From JBBQKF01 sp038326615 (lineage in GTDB: Bacteria; Bacillota; Clostridia; Saccharofermentanales; UBA5734), in the NCBI GenBank assembly GCA_038326615.1, contig JBBQKF010000030.1, positions 1-31,217 on the forward strand: 31,217 nucleotides of DNA, given 5' to 3'. Below are positions 8,346 through 17,542 of this stretch, piece by piece; position 1 is the first letter of the stretch; the number at the start of each line of letters is the position of its first letter. The notes under the pieces were generated by a model, which did no database searches, was not told where the DNA came from, and saw only the letters and a program-made list of their open reading frames with translations. A program made the position numbers and the translations under genes.

Positions 8346-10545
8346 AAATAATTTTAAGGAACCTCCTATTACTAACAATAGCAATAGCAATAGCAATAGC
8401 AAGAGCAAGAGCAATAGCAAGAGCAATAGCAATAGCAAGAGCAAGAGCGATAGCAAGAGCAAGAGCAAGAGCGATAGCAAGAGCGATAGCAATAGCAATA
8501 GAAGTAGCAATAGCAATAGCAATAGAAGTAGCAATAGCAAAATCAAAAACAAAAGTAAACGCATAAGCAGATTGACCAGCGTGCCTATTCCGAAACAAGG
8601 AGATGGCATAGAAAGTGAATCTGTTTATAAATTTGTAAGCAAGCCTTTCGCCTGGTGGTGGGCTTTAATAGAGCCTGTTAGAGTTCAATATATTATTGCT
8701 TTTGTTTTAACTGCAATTGCGACTTCAATGATAACAATTGGAGCTACAATAACAGGCCGATTCGTCGATGATGTTTATGGTAAAGGTGACCATACAAAAA
8801 TCGTTTTATACTGTTCAATTCTTATTGCTGTACCAGTTATAAGATCCCTTATCGGGCTTGTTTATAGGTATATTTTTGAGGTTTCCTCGCATGATTTGCT
8901 TTTACGCCTTAGAGGTGGTCTATATCGACATCTTCAGAATCAGGACGACTCTTTTTATGATAAAACTAGTGTTGGCGACATAATGACAAGGATGACCGGC
9001 GATCTTGATATGATAAGGCACTTCACAGCTTATGTTCTTATGGCATCTTTTGAACAATTCATTGTGTTTACCGTCGGAACACTTTACATTTTCTCTATTA
9101 ATTGGATTCTTGCTTTGACAGCAATAGCATTTTCTCCATTTATAATTATCCTTACAACAAAATTCAGCAAAGAAATTCGTCCAGTTTGGGATAACGTTCG
9201 TAAACAGTTTTCATCTTTAAATGCAGTTGTTCAGCAAAACATAAGAGGAAACCGTGTGGTAAAAGCATTTGTCAGAGCTGACTATGAAACAGAAAAATTT
9301 GAAACGCAAAACGACGGGTATCGCAATATTGTTCTTAAAAGTGTTGATGTTTGGGTAAAATATATTCCGGCACTTGATGGCCTTGCAAATTTTCTTACAA
9401 TTCCTGTTATTCTTATTGGCGGTATTCTCGTTATTAAAAATCAAATGACACTAGGTGGACTTGTTGCATTCAACGGACTTCTGTTTGTGATAAGCAATCC
9501 GATGCGTATGGTGGGAGGCCTTGTGAATGAAGTTCAGAGATTTGCCGCTTCAGCAGATAAGGTAATTGACCTTCTAATGCAAAAACCTGATGTTTCTTCA
9601 ATTGATAATAGTATAGATAAAAATCAGTTTAACGAAGAAAAGTCAGTAGAATTTCGAAACGTATCATTTCAATATTTTTCCAATAAAACTGAAAAAGATA
9701 ATAGTCAAAATGAAAACTCAGAAAGCCTTAAGAACATTTCGTTTACCACACTAAAAGGTCAAACAACGGGGATTATCGGAGCAACCGGTAGTGGCAAATC
9801 AACGTTAACTCAGCTGATTATGCGTTTTCATGATGCTACAAAAGGTGAAATCATTATAAATGGCAAAAAAGTAAAAGATTACTCTTTGCAGGATTTAAGA
9901 AGTCACATAGGAATTGTAATGCAGGATGTTTTTCTTTTTTCAGACACAATAGAGGGGAATATTGCTTATGGCAATAGTGATGCAACGATTGAAGATGTTG
10001 TTAGGGCTGCAAAAATTGCAAGAGCGGACGAGTTTATAAGGAAAATGCCAGAGGGCTATGACACAATTGTTGGTGAGCGTGGAGTTGGATTGTCGGGAGG
10101 GCAGAGGCAAAGAATTGCGCTTGCGAGAGCATTATGTGTAAATCCAAGTATTTTAATCCTTGATGATACAACATCAGCAATTGATATGGAAACAGAGTTT
10201 GAAATTCAGCAAGGGCTCGGTGAATTTTTCAGTGACAAAACGGTTTTTGTTGTGGCACACAGAATCTCCTCAGTCAGAAAAGCTGATCAAATACTCGTTT
10301 TGGATAAAGGCGAAATTGCAGAGCGTGGAAACCACGAAGACCTTCTGGCACTAAAAGGTATTTATTATGATGTTTACATGACACAATCCGGATTACTTTT
10401 TGATCAAGAAAATCAGTCGTCTGAAAGTCTTAATAATCAAGAGGATACTTACTTTAACAGTTTAGGAATATACCCAGAATTGTCACACAATGAATCAGAT
10501 GCGATTACAAATTTTTCGCAAAGTGGGGTGGAAGTTCATGGCTAG
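8338..10545 (+). CDS. ABC exporter subunit 1 (type IV, LmrC/BmrC-like half-transporter) with Ser-rich N-terminal tract
   Basis: A 735-residue half-transporter. Residues 15-68 are 27 dipeptides, nearly all Ser followed by Asn, Lys or Asp (two are Arg-Ser). A six-helix membrane domain follows (about 110-400), then an ATPase with Walker A GATGSGKST (about 480-489), signature LSGGQRQR (about 584) and Walker B ILILDDTTSAID. D610 replaces the catalytic Glu, marking the degenerate site of heterodimeric exporters such as TM287/288, LmrCD and BmrCD. The true start is ATG 8338 with GGAGG at 8324-8328; an upstream in-frame GTG at 8263 lacks support. A short variable insert (NKTEKDNSQNENSES) also lies early in the ATPase domain. 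The stop overlaps the start of the partner gene. The likely role is export of drugs, peptides or lipids; the substrate is unknown. Confidence 0.9.
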   Translation: MPKNNFKEPPITNNSNSNSNSKSKSNSKSNSNSKSKSDSKSKSKSDSKSDSNSNRSSNSNSNRSSNSKIKNKSKRISRLTSVPIPKQGDGIESESVYKFVSKPFAWWWALIEPVRVQYIIAFVLTAIATSMITIGATITGRFVDDVYGKGDHTKIVLYCSILIAVPVIRSLIGLVYRYIFEVSSHDLLLRLRGGLYRHLQNQDDSFYDKTSVGDIMTRMTGDLDMIRHFTAYVLMASFEQFIVFTVGTLYIFSINWILALTAIAFSPFIIILTTKFSKEIRPVWDNVRKQFSSLNAVVQQNIRGNRVVKAFVRADYETEKFETQNDGYRNIVLKSVDVWVKYIPALDGLANFLTIPVILIGGILVIKNQMTLGGLVAFNGLLFVISNPMRMVGGLVNEVQRFAASADKVIDLLMQKPDVSSIDNSIDKNQFNEEKSVEFRNVSFQYFSNKTEKDNSQNENSESLKNISFTTLKGQTTGIIGATGSGKSTLTQLIMRFHDATKGEIIINGKKVKDYSLQDLRSHIGIVMQDVFLFSDTIEGNIAYGNSDATIEDVVRAAKIARADEFIRKMPEGYDTIVGERGVGLSGGQRQRIALARALCVNPSILILDDTTSAIDMETEFEIQQGLGEFFSDKTVFVVAHRISSVRKADQILVLDKGEIAERGNHEDLLALKGIYYDVYMTQSGLLFDQENQSSESLNNQEDTYFNSLGIYPELSHNESDAITNFSQSGVEVHG
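8380..8541 (+). repeat. Hexanucleotide coding repeat (AGCAAT/AGCAAG), 27 units
   Basis: 27 consecutive 6-bp units, mostly AGCAAT, AGCAAG or AGCGAT, in frame with the ABC exporter gene. Nearly every Ser codon in the tract is AGC, so the tract grew by repeat copying rather than by protein-level selection. Loss or gain of whole units would keep the reading frame and only change tract length. Confidence 0.95.
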
Positions 10546-12325
10546 AAATAAATATGATGTAGATGAAGACTTGGACACACCATTTAACTTTTCACAGGTA
10601 AAAAGAATTACTACTTACATGAAACCGTACCTTAAAAAAATCTTTGCAGGATTAAGTGTAATGATTATATCAAGTGCACTTAGCCTTTTGTCACCAATAA
10701 TACTTATGGTAGTAATAAATACTTATATTCCTAATAAGGATATTAATGGAATATTAATGATGTCAGGAATTTATACCGGCATTGTTATTGTCTGTGCTAT
10801 TATGCTTGCAATACGTGCCAAAATAATAAATAAAGTTGGTCAGGGAATTATTCATGATATCAGACTGGATATGTTCAGACACCTCGAAAAACTGCCATTT
10901 TCATATTTTGACGACCGGCCGCATGGCAAAATATTAGTAAGAATTGTTAATTATGTAAACAATATAAGCGACCTTTTGTCAAATGGGGTTGTAAATGTAA
11001 TTGTTGAGCTTATAAGTCTTTTTATAATACTAGGATATATGTTAATTATTAGTCCTAAACTTACATTGTTTGCACTTGCAGGCATTCCTCTTCTGCTTGC
11101 AGGACTTTGGTTGCTTAAAGGGATTCAAAGAAGAACACAACAGACGCTTAGCAGAAAAATGTCAAATATTAACGCATATACTCAAGAAAGCGTTATCGGC
11201 ATGAAAGTGACGCAGGCATTTGTAAGAGAAGAAGAAAACAGAAATATTTTCCACAAACTTGCATTGGAATACAGACGTGCATGGCTTAAATCTGTTATGC
11301 TCGCAATTGTGATGTGGCCTTACATTGAGACAATAACAAACGGGTCAGTTGCCGTTTTATATCTTGCAGGTGCAACATGGCTGACTTCTTCTAGCGGTGA
11401 AATGGTTTCTGTTGGCGTTGTAATTGCCTTTGCCGGATATATCTGGAGATTCTGGGGACCAATCAACACTCTATCGACCTTTTATACTCAAATTTTGAAT
11501 TCTGCTGCATATATCGAAAGAATATTCGAGTTTCTTGATGAGCCTGTGATAATAGAAAATGAAGAAGGTGCATCTGTGATGCCTTTAATTAAGGGTGATA
11601 TTGAATTTAAGGATGTGACTTTCTGGTATGAGGAAGGGCTTCCTATTCTCGAAAACATCTCATTCAAAATTAATTCGGGGGATTCAATTGCGTTTGTTGG
11701 ACCAACAGGTGCAGGGAAATCAACGATTGTTAATCTTATTAGTCGTTTTTATGACATTCAACGCGGTGAAATTCTTATAGATGGAATATCAATACACCAT
11801 GTCACGCTCGACTCGCTAAGAAAACAAATGGGAATTATGCTTCAGGATCCATTTCTTTTTCCTGGCACTATTATCGAAAATATTCGTTATGGTAAACTTG
11901 ATGCCACTGATGATGAATGTATTGAGGCTGCTAAATCAGTTTGTGCAGATGAATTTATTATGAAATTCCCTAATGGTTATCAAACAGCTATTAATGAGCA
12001 AGGTTCGGGCGTATCAGCCGGAGAAAAGCAACTTATTTCATTTGCAAGAGTTCTGTTATCTGACCCAAGAATATTAATTCTTGATGAAGCAACTGCGAGC
12101 ATAGATACGCAAACTGAACAAGCACTGCAAAAGGGATTGAATAAATTACTAGAAGGGCGAACTTCTTTCATAATTGCTCATCGATTGTCTACAATCCGAA
12201 CTGTCACAAAAATAATGTATATTGCGGATAAAACGATTCTCGAAAGTGGCTCGCATTACGATCTTGTTCTATCAGAAGGCAAGTATAATGTGCTTTATCA
12301 GAGCCAGTTTAATGCGTTTGTTTAA
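10538..12325 (+). CDS. ABC exporter subunit 2 (LmrD/BmrD-like half-transporter)
   Basis: A 595-residue partner of the preceding subunit. The six-helix membrane domain covers about 25-330. The ATPase has Walker A GPTGAGKST (about 387), a non-consensus signature VSAGEKQ (about 490-496) and a canonical Walker B ILILDEATASID with catalytic E517. The altered signature here and the Asp-for-Glu change in subunit 1 would both fall at the same, degenerate ATP site of a heterodimer, while the other site is intact; this is the classic asymmetric exporter arrangement. ATG 10538 is chosen because it overlaps the end of the upstream gene (ATGGCTAG) with a G-rich GGGGTGG just before it. An in-frame ATG at 10490 has no such support. 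Confidence 0.92.
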   Translation: MARNKYDVDEDLDTPFNFSQVKRITTYMKPYLKKIFAGLSVMIISSALSLLSPIILMVVINTYIPNKDINGILMMSGIYTGIVIVCAIMLAIRAKIINKVGQGIIHDIRLDMFRHLEKLPFSYFDDRPHGKILVRIVNYVNNISDLLSNGVVNVIVELISLFIILGYMLIISPKLTLFALAGIPLLLAGLWLLKGIQRRTQQTLSRKMSNINAYTQESVIGMKVTQAFVREEENRNIFHKLALEYRRAWLKSVMLAIVMWPYIETITNGSVAVLYLAGATWLTSSSGEMVSVGVVIAFAGYIWRFWGPINTLSTFYTQILNSAAYIERIFEFLDEPVIIENEEGASVMPLIKGDIEFKDVTFWYEEGLPILENISFKINSGDSIAFVGPTGAGKSTIVNLISRFYDIQRGEILIDGISIHHVTLDSLRKQMGIMLQDPFLFPGTIIENIRYGKLDATDDECIEAAKSVCADEFIMKFPNGYQTAINEQGSGVSAGEKQLISFARVLLSDPRILILDEATASIDTQTEQALQKGLNKLLEGRTSFIIAHRLSTIRTVTKIMYIADKTILESGSHYDLVLSEGKYNVLYQSQFNAFV

Positions 12326-12904
12326 AGATGCATAAATTGGACAATCATCTCGATTTTTGATATTGGATAATGACACCTACTGACATAAGTAAACAAGACG
12401 GAGCTCTTGTTTGCAATCGCCACTACGGACGCGTATTTGTATAATGTAGTGGGACACAATCATACTATGCTGACAGGTACATTATAAAGCAAAAGCAAAT
12501 GAAATTGGAAAAATCAAAAGGTGTGGACATTCTAACTATGTCAACCTTGCTGGAGGTATTTGTGTGTGGGATGAGGTTAAATTTGATTGGAGAAATAGAA
12601 TTAGAAAAATTAGAAAAATATATATTAGAAAAATTAGAAAAACATATTGACAAAAAGTATTTTATGAGATATCTTATAGACAAGAGCACGAGCACGTAAA
12701 TAAAATTGCCAAATGCATTAGACCAATAAAGTATAAAAGAATCGCAATAAAACACATTTTAATCACCTCAAATAAACTAATTGAATAAGGAAAACAATAT
12801 ATTACAAACAGTTGATAGCCTTTAAATTATTATTGAACCATGATATTTAATCTATTATTAAGAAAATGCATCTGTAAAAATATTTGTCTTAAATGGAGAA
12901 GATT
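12326..12904. other. Intergenic region with hairpins and an imperfect repeat
   Basis: About 580 bases. Two hairpins follow the exporter genes: AAACAAGA/TCTTGTTT (12391-12398 and 12405-12412) and CCACTAC/GTAGTGG (12420-12426 and 12446-12452). Neither has a T-run, so termination is possible but not shown. Around 12600-12645 the unit TTAGAAAAA is repeated about four times. A 66-codon frame (12499-12699) spans this repeat; its Glu-Lys-Leu pattern comes from the repeat and it has no ribosome binding site, so I do not call it a gene. The last 120 bases should hold the promoter of the LacI-type regulator. Confidence 0.55.
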
Positions 12905-13933
12905 ATGAGAGTAACAATAAAAAAAATTGCTGAGGTTGCTAAAGTATCAAGAGGTACAGTCGATAAAGTTCTGAATAATAGGCCTGGAGTAAGCAAGGAA
13001 GTACATGATCGCGTTGAGAAAATTGTGATAGCGCTTGAATACAAGCCAAATATGCTTGCAAAGGCACTATCTAACCAGAAAAGACCAATAGTTATAGCTG
13101 TAATAATTCCACCAAACGAAAATCCTTATTACGATGAAATATTAAATGGAATTAATAAAGCCTGTGAAGAATTGTCAGATTTTGCAATTAAAATTAATAT
13201 TGAAGTAATGAAAAGTATAAACGAAGAAGAGCAGTCAATTGTAATTGATTCCTTAGTATCTAAGAACGTTTCTGCCATTGCGCTGGTGCCCATTGATTGT
13301 GACCTTATAAGAAAAACAATAGACAATGCTGTAGATAAAAATATTCCAGTTATCACTTTTATTTCGGATCTTATTAACAGTAAAAGATTATGTTTTATTG
13401 GTCATGATTTAATAAATGGGGGTAGAGTTGCAGGTGAGCTTATGGGAAAGCTATTAGATGGGGTCGGTAACATCGCAATTTTAACAGGATCAACAAACAT
13501 ATTAGCACATAATCAAAGAATCGAAGGGTTTAAAAGTGTGTTATTTGATAGGTTTAAAAATCTTGAAGTCGTTGAAATATTGGAAGATAAGGATAATGAT
13601 ATTATATCATTTGAGAAGACTCTATTATTGGTTGAAAAATTTGAGAATTTATCAGGAATATTCATTACAGGTGGTGGAGTGGCAGGAGTAGGCAAAGCCC
13701 TCAAAATTGCTAAAGTTGATAAGAGAATTAGAGTTATATCTTTCGACCTTGTCCCAGAAACAATAAAGCTTGTTAAAGAAGGCATAATTGATTTTACAAT
13801 TGGACAGGACCCTTTTTTTCAGGGATATAAATTAATAAAAGTCATTAGTGATTATCTTTTGAGTGGTAAAAATCCTGACAATGAAAAATTTCTAACAAAA
13901 GTAGACATTAGAGTAAGAGAAAATATAGACTAA
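12905..13933 (+). CDS. LacI-family transcriptional regulator of the sugar locus
   Basis: A 342-residue regulator. The helix-turn-helix is at the N-terminus (IKKIAEVAKVSRGTVDKVLN, about 5-24), followed by a periplasmic-binding-protein type 4 sensor domain (about 60-335). The recognition helix has Asp-Lys where many LacI members have Ser-Arg, a feature of the ribose-type subgroup. Its sensor domain resembles the binding lipoprotein encoded downstream, including the DPFFQGYK segment that parallels DPFGQGFD in the lipoprotein, so both probably bind the same sugar. ATG 12905 is chosen because GGAG at 12895-12898 precedes it; ATG 12893 is upstream of that site. It most likely controls the operon that starts 94 bases downstream. 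Confidence 0.88.
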   Translation: MRVTIKKIAEVAKVSRGTVDKVLNNRPGVSKEVHDRVEKIVIALEYKPNMLAKALSNQKRPIVIAVIIPPNENPYYDEILNGINKACEELSDFAIKINIEVMKSINEEEQSIVIDSLVSKNVSAIALVPIDCDLIRKTIDNAVDKNIPVITFISDLINSKRLCFIGHDLINGGRVAGELMGKLLDGVGNIAILTGSTNILAHNQRIEGFKSVLFDRFKNLEVVEILEDKDNDIISFEKTLLLVEKFENLSGIFITGGGVAGVGKALKIAKVDKRIRVISFDLVPETIKLVKEGIIDFTIGQDPFFQGYKLIKVISDYLLSGKNPDNEKFLTKVDIRVRENID

Positions 13934-13978
13934 AATTGCTAATATGAAAAGTTGTTTATTATTTTAACTTTAAAGTGT

Positions 13979-13988
13979 ACGGGCTCGT
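13979..13988. promoter_or_regulatory. Candidate operator for the LacI-type regulator
   Basis: ACGGGCTCGT is an imperfect palindrome (ACGnGCnCGT) centred on a GC pair, the general form of LacI-family operators. It lies 40 bases before the first gene of the sugar operon. Only one copy was found and the promoter elements around it are weak, so this is a suggestion from position and symmetry. Confidence 0.3.
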
Positions 13989-14027
13989 AACAAATATCAA
14001 ACAAATACATTAAAAAGGAGGTAAAAA

Positions 14028-15308
14028 ATGAATTCGAGAGAAAGACTGAAAAAAACGTTAAATCATGAAAACCCAGGTGATGTTGTTGTTGATATGGGCA
14101 GTACTTTAGTTACGGGAATCTCTGCAAGCGCTCTATCGAAATTAAGAAGAAAGCTAGGGCTTGAGGAAAGATTGGTTAAGGTACATGAACCATTCCAGGT
14201 GCTTGGTGAAGTCGAAGATGATGTAAGAAAAGAATTGGGGATTGATGTTGTGTCAATATGTTCTCCTTTCAATATGTTTGGTTTTAAAAATGAAAAATGG
14301 AAACCATGGATTCTTACTGATGGAACAAAAGTGCAAATTGGTGAAAAATTTGCAGTTAAGATTATGGATGATGGTAACACATACTTTTATCCGAATGGCA
14401 ACCTAAATGGTAAGCCAAGTGCAAAAATGCCTAAAGGTGGATTTTATTTTGATAATATCGTTCGCCAGGAACCGATAATTGAAGATAACCTTAATGCAAG
14501 AACGGATTTTGTAGAAGACTATAAAATATTTTCTGATGATTCGTTAAAATATATTGAAGATCAAGCAAACTACTATTTTTATAATACTAATTATGGACTG
14601 AATGGTGGTAATTTTTTGGCTGGATTTGGAGATTTTGCTCCTCTTTCAGGTCCAGGACTAGGCAATCCTAAAGGAATTAGAGACGCTGAAGAATGGCTTG
14701 TAGCACACTATACTTTGCCCAATTATATTAAAGAGGTGTATGATTTCCAATCTGAGATTGCAATTAAAAATCTAGAATTGTATAAACAGGCAGTAGGAGA
14801 CAAAATTGATGTGATACAAGTTAGTGGAACAGACTTTGGAACTCAGCGAGCAGAATTCATTTCGCCGGATTTGTATAGAGAGTTTTATAAACCATATCAT
14901 AGAAAAATAAATGACTGGGTTCATAATAACACTAATTGGAAAACTTTTTATCACACATGTGGTTCTGTTGTTAATTTATTAGATGATTTTGTCGACAGTG
15001 GCATGGACATAATGAATCCTGTTCAATGTTCCGCTAGCGGAATGGATCCTAAATTTTTAAAAGATAAATATGGCAAGCGTTTAACCTTTTGGGGTGGAGG
15101 AATTGATACGCAAAAAACGCTACCATTTGGAACACCAGATGAGGTAAGAAATGAAACACTTGAAAGATTAAAAATCTTTGCTCCCGGTGGGGGATTTGTT
15201 TTTAATACAATTCATAATATTCAACACTCAACGACTGTTGAGAACATAATCGCAATGTTTGACGCTATCAAGGAATTTAATAAAAATTCAAAACAATCGG
15301 AAATATGA
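14028..15308 (+). CDS. Uroporphyrinogen-decarboxylase-like protein 1 (COG0407, zinc-site type)
   Basis: A 426-residue TIM-barrel protein of the UroD/MtaA superfamily. It opens with NSRERLKKTLNHENP, the usual start of this group, and has SGTDFGTQ (266-273), the His-X-Cys motif HTCG (309-312) and GGGIDTQ (356-362). The third metal ligand of MtaA-type methyltransferases is a Cys near the C-terminus; here that region reads NTIHNIQ, with H396. The haem-pathway UroD N-terminal motif is absent, so it is unlikely to act in haem synthesis. AAGGAGG at 14015-14021 gives a strong start. It is the first gene of the sugar operon and 63 bases before a paralogue. The reaction is unknown; methyl transfer, or a lyase or decarboxylase step on a sugar-derived compound, are possibilities. 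Confidence 0.85.
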   Translation: MNSRERLKKTLNHENPGDVVVDMGSTLVTGISASALSKLRRKLGLEERLVKVHEPFQVLGEVEDDVRKELGIDVVSICSPFNMFGFKNEKWKPWILTDGTKVQIGEKFAVKIMDDGNTYFYPNGNLNGKPSAKMPKGGFYFDNIVRQEPIIEDNLNARTDFVEDYKIFSDDSLKYIEDQANYYFYNTNYGLNGGNFLAGFGDFAPLSGPGLGNPKGIRDAEEWLVAHYTLPNYIKEVYDFQSEIAIKNLELYKQAVGDKIDVIQVSGTDFGTQRAEFISPDLYREFYKPYHRKINDWVHNNTNWKTFYHTCGSVVNLLDDFVDSGMDIMNPVQCSASGMDPKFLKDKYGKRLTFWGGGIDTQKTLPFGTPDEVRNETLERLKIFAPGGGFVFNTIHNIQHSTTVENIIAMFDAIKEFNKNSKQSEI

Positions 15309-15371
15309 TAATTAGATTGACTTACTAGTTTATCAAACAATTTAACAATAGAATTATAGGAGGAAATTTAC

Positions 15372-16520
15372 ATGGAAAAACTTACATCCAGAGAACGGTT
15401 TAGAAAAACAATTAATCACCAAGAACCTGACAGGGTGCCTATAGATATAGGGCAGGACATGCATAATGGAATTCATGACATAGCATATAAAAATTTATTG
15501 AAGTATCTTGGGGAAGACGATGAAATAATCCTATATGATCAAATGCAGCACCTTGCAGTATGTAAAGAAAGCATCCTTGAAAGATTGCATGGAGATACAA
15601 GATATATTTTTGCAAACCCCCCTAGCAATTGGAAACTAGAAATTGACAACGACAAATGCTGGGTGGATGAATGGGGTGTTACAAGAAAAAATGTAGGACT
15701 TTATGATGATAACTGGAAACGTCCATTAGAAGATTGCACATTAGAGGATGTAAAGAATTACAAATTACCAGATCCAACTGATGAAGCTAGATTTTTGGGC
15801 TTAAATAAGAAAGCAATAAATCTATATAATAATACAGACTATGCACTTATTGGAGCTAACGCGGCATCTTTGTTTTTTCTTTCTTCTGAACTTACAGGCT
15901 TTCAAAATTATATGGAAATGCTTATGACGGATCAATTGGTTGTTGAAAATTTAGCGGATAAAATACTCGAGTGGCAAATTAGCTTTTTTGATAAATATCT
16001 TGATGCTATTGGTGACCAAATAGAGATGGTATGGATGGGTGACGACTGGGGAACTCAGAGTGCACCCATTATGAATCCAAAACTATTTAGAGAAATATAT
16101 GTTAGAAGATATAAAATATTTACTGATTTTATTCATTCTAAAAACAAAAATGTCAAGATTGCTTTACACACCTGTGGATCAGTTTTATGGGCAATGGAAG
16201 ATTTTTACAATGCCGGTATAGATGTCATTCATCCTTTGCAAGCAACAGCAACTGATATGGGAAATCCGGAAAATCTAAAGAAAATGTATGGCGATAAATT
16301 AGTATTCTATTCAAACCTTTCAAATCAGAGAATAATACCGTATGGAACTCCTGAAGAAGTAAAACAGGATGTTTTAACAAAGATAAAATATTTAGCACCA
16401 GGCGGAGGTTACATTATATCAGGAGGGCATAACATCCAAGCAGATGTTCCTCCTCAAAATATAATTTCACTATTTGATACAGCTTATGAATTTGGGGAAT
16501 ATCCTATAAACATCAAGTAA
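15372..16520 (+). CDS. Uroporphyrinogen-decarboxylase-like protein 2 (COG0407, zinc-site type)
   Basis: A 382-residue paralogue of the preceding protein. It shares the start TSRERFRKTINHQEPD, the GDDWGTQ motif (223-229), HTCG (266-269) and the C-terminal segment GGHNIQADVPP with H353. It differs at the GGGIDTQ position, which here reads SNLSNQ (314-319), and it lacks about 45 residues of insertions present in protein 1. The two may form a heterodimer or act in sequence. AGGAGG at 15358-15363 supports the ATG. The gene is followed 50 bases later by the importer permease. No corrinoid-binding protein or corrinoid activator is encoded in the window, which argues against a standard three-component methyltransferase unless the partner lies elsewhere. 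Confidence 0.85.
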   Translation: MEKLTSRERFRKTINHQEPDRVPIDIGQDMHNGIHDIAYKNLLKYLGEDDEIILYDQMQHLAVCKESILERLHGDTRYIFANPPSNWKLEIDNDKCWVDEWGVTRKNVGLYDDNWKRPLEDCTLEDVKNYKLPDPTDEARFLGLNKKAINLYNNTDYALIGANAASLFFLSSELTGFQNYMEMLMTDQLVVENLADKILEWQISFFDKYLDAIGDQIEMVWMGDDWGTQSAPIMNPKLFREIYVRRYKIFTDFIHSKNKNVKIALHTCGSVLWAMEDFYNAGIDVIHPLQATATDMGNPENLKKMYGDKLVFYSNLSNQRIIPYGTPEEVKQDVLTKIKYLAPGGGYIISGGHNIQADVPPQNIISLFDTAYEFGEYPINIK

Positions 16521-16570
16521 GACATAACTGTTATTTATAGAAGTATAAATGTAATGAAAGGAGAAATTTG

Positions 16571-17542
16571 ATGTCAAAACATAACATTTCGAGGATAAGA
16601 AAAAATGCTATTTCAAAAATTTCTGGTGTTAATGAGTTACCAATTTTATTTGCACTATTTGTTTTATGTTTAGCATTATCCTTTTTAAGTCCATATTTTT
16701 TAACAGTTGATAATGTCTTTAATGTTCTTAGGCAAATTTCAATTATAGGCATTTTAGCAGTTGGACAAGCATTTATTATTATCACGGGAGGAATTGATCT
16801 TTCTATTGGCAATGTTTTGGGGTTAACAGGAGTATTAGCTGCAATTTTTATCAGTATAGGAATTTCACCGTTTTTTGTTTTCATTTTGGTAATTTTATGT
16901 GGTTGTTTGATTTCCTCCATTAATGGAATATTAGTAACAAAAGTCAGAATAAACCCATTTATAGCTACATTAGGGATGATGAGTATTGCTAGAGGGGTTG
17001 CATTATTAATTACTGGCGGACTACCTAAAACAATGGGGGAGAGTTCCTTGAATTTTTTGGGTGGAGGTTATATTGGTGTTGTACCGGTACCAGTAATTAT
17101 TATGTTTATTGTTGTTATTTCTGGTTATATATTTGCGACAAAAACTCTTATAGGCAGAAACATTTTTGCTGTTGGTAGCAATGAACGCGCAGCAAAATTA
17201 TCAGGAATTAGAGTTAATAAGACGAAAATGATTACGTACATTATTATGGGGGGACTATGCGGAATAGGAGGCATGATTCTTGCAGGAACCTTGAAATCAG
17301 CTGAGCCAAATGCAGGTAGTAATTATGCACTAGACGTTGTAGCCGCAGTTGTTATTGGCGGAACAAGCCTATCGGGGGGAGAAGGATCCATAATTGGTGT
17401 TTTAATAGGAGCAGCTATTATGGGGGTAATGAGGAATGGTTTTGTGTTACTGGGGGTATCTGCTTATTGGCAAATAGTTTCCATAGGTATAGTTATCATT
17501 GCAGCCGTTGCGATTGATAGCTTAAAGAGAAAAGTAGATTAA
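16571..17542 (+). CDS. Sugar ABC importer permease, RbsC-type
   Basis: A 323-residue integral membrane protein of the BPD_transp_2 family (ribose/xylose/galactose class), with eight to ten hydrophobic segments. Family motifs are visible: ITGGIDLSIGN after the second helix, INPFIATLGM, the cytoplasmic loop FAVGSNERAAKLSGI that meets the ATPase, and VIGGTSLSGGEGS near the end. It probably works as a homodimer with the double ATPase and the lipoprotein encoded just downstream. ATG 16571 is preceded by AAAGGAGAA; TTG 16568 is an equally framed alternative one codon earlier. Confidence 0.92.
   Translation: MSKHNISRIRKNAISKISGVNELPILFALFVLCLALSFLSPYFLTVDNVFNVLRQISIIGILAVGQAFIIITGGIDLSIGNVLGLTGVLAAIFISIGISPFFVFILVILCGCLISSINGILVTKVRINPFIATLGMMSIARGVALLITGGLPKTMGESSLNFLGGGYIGVVPVPVIIMFIVVISGYIFATKTLIGRNIFAVGSNERAAKLSGIRVNKTKMITYIIMGGLCGIGGMILAGTLKSAEPNAGSNYALDVVAAVVIGGTSLSGGEGSIIGVLIGAAIMGVMRNGFVLLGVSAYWQIVSIGIVIIAAVAIDSLKRKVD

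Noticed and set aside
8310..8609. Poly-Leu, Ala-Ile and Ala-Arg reading frames over the hexamer repeat on both strands
   Set aside because: They are translations of the AGCAAT/AGCAAG repeat in other frames, have no ribosome binding sites, and overlap the real exporter gene.
12499..12699. 66-codon frame rich in Glu, Lys and Leu
   Set aside because: Its coiled-coil look comes from the TTAGAAAAA repeat; it has no ribosome binding site and no recognisable family.
12465..12755. 96-codon minus-strand frame with hydrophobic and Asn-Phe repeats
   Set aside because: It is the complement of the same repeat tract, with no start signal or homology that I recognise.
14028..16520. Haem-pathway uroporphyrinogen decarboxylase (HemE)
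   Set aside because: The N-terminal HemE motif is missing, the HTCG metal motif is present, and no other haem or corrin genes lie nearby.
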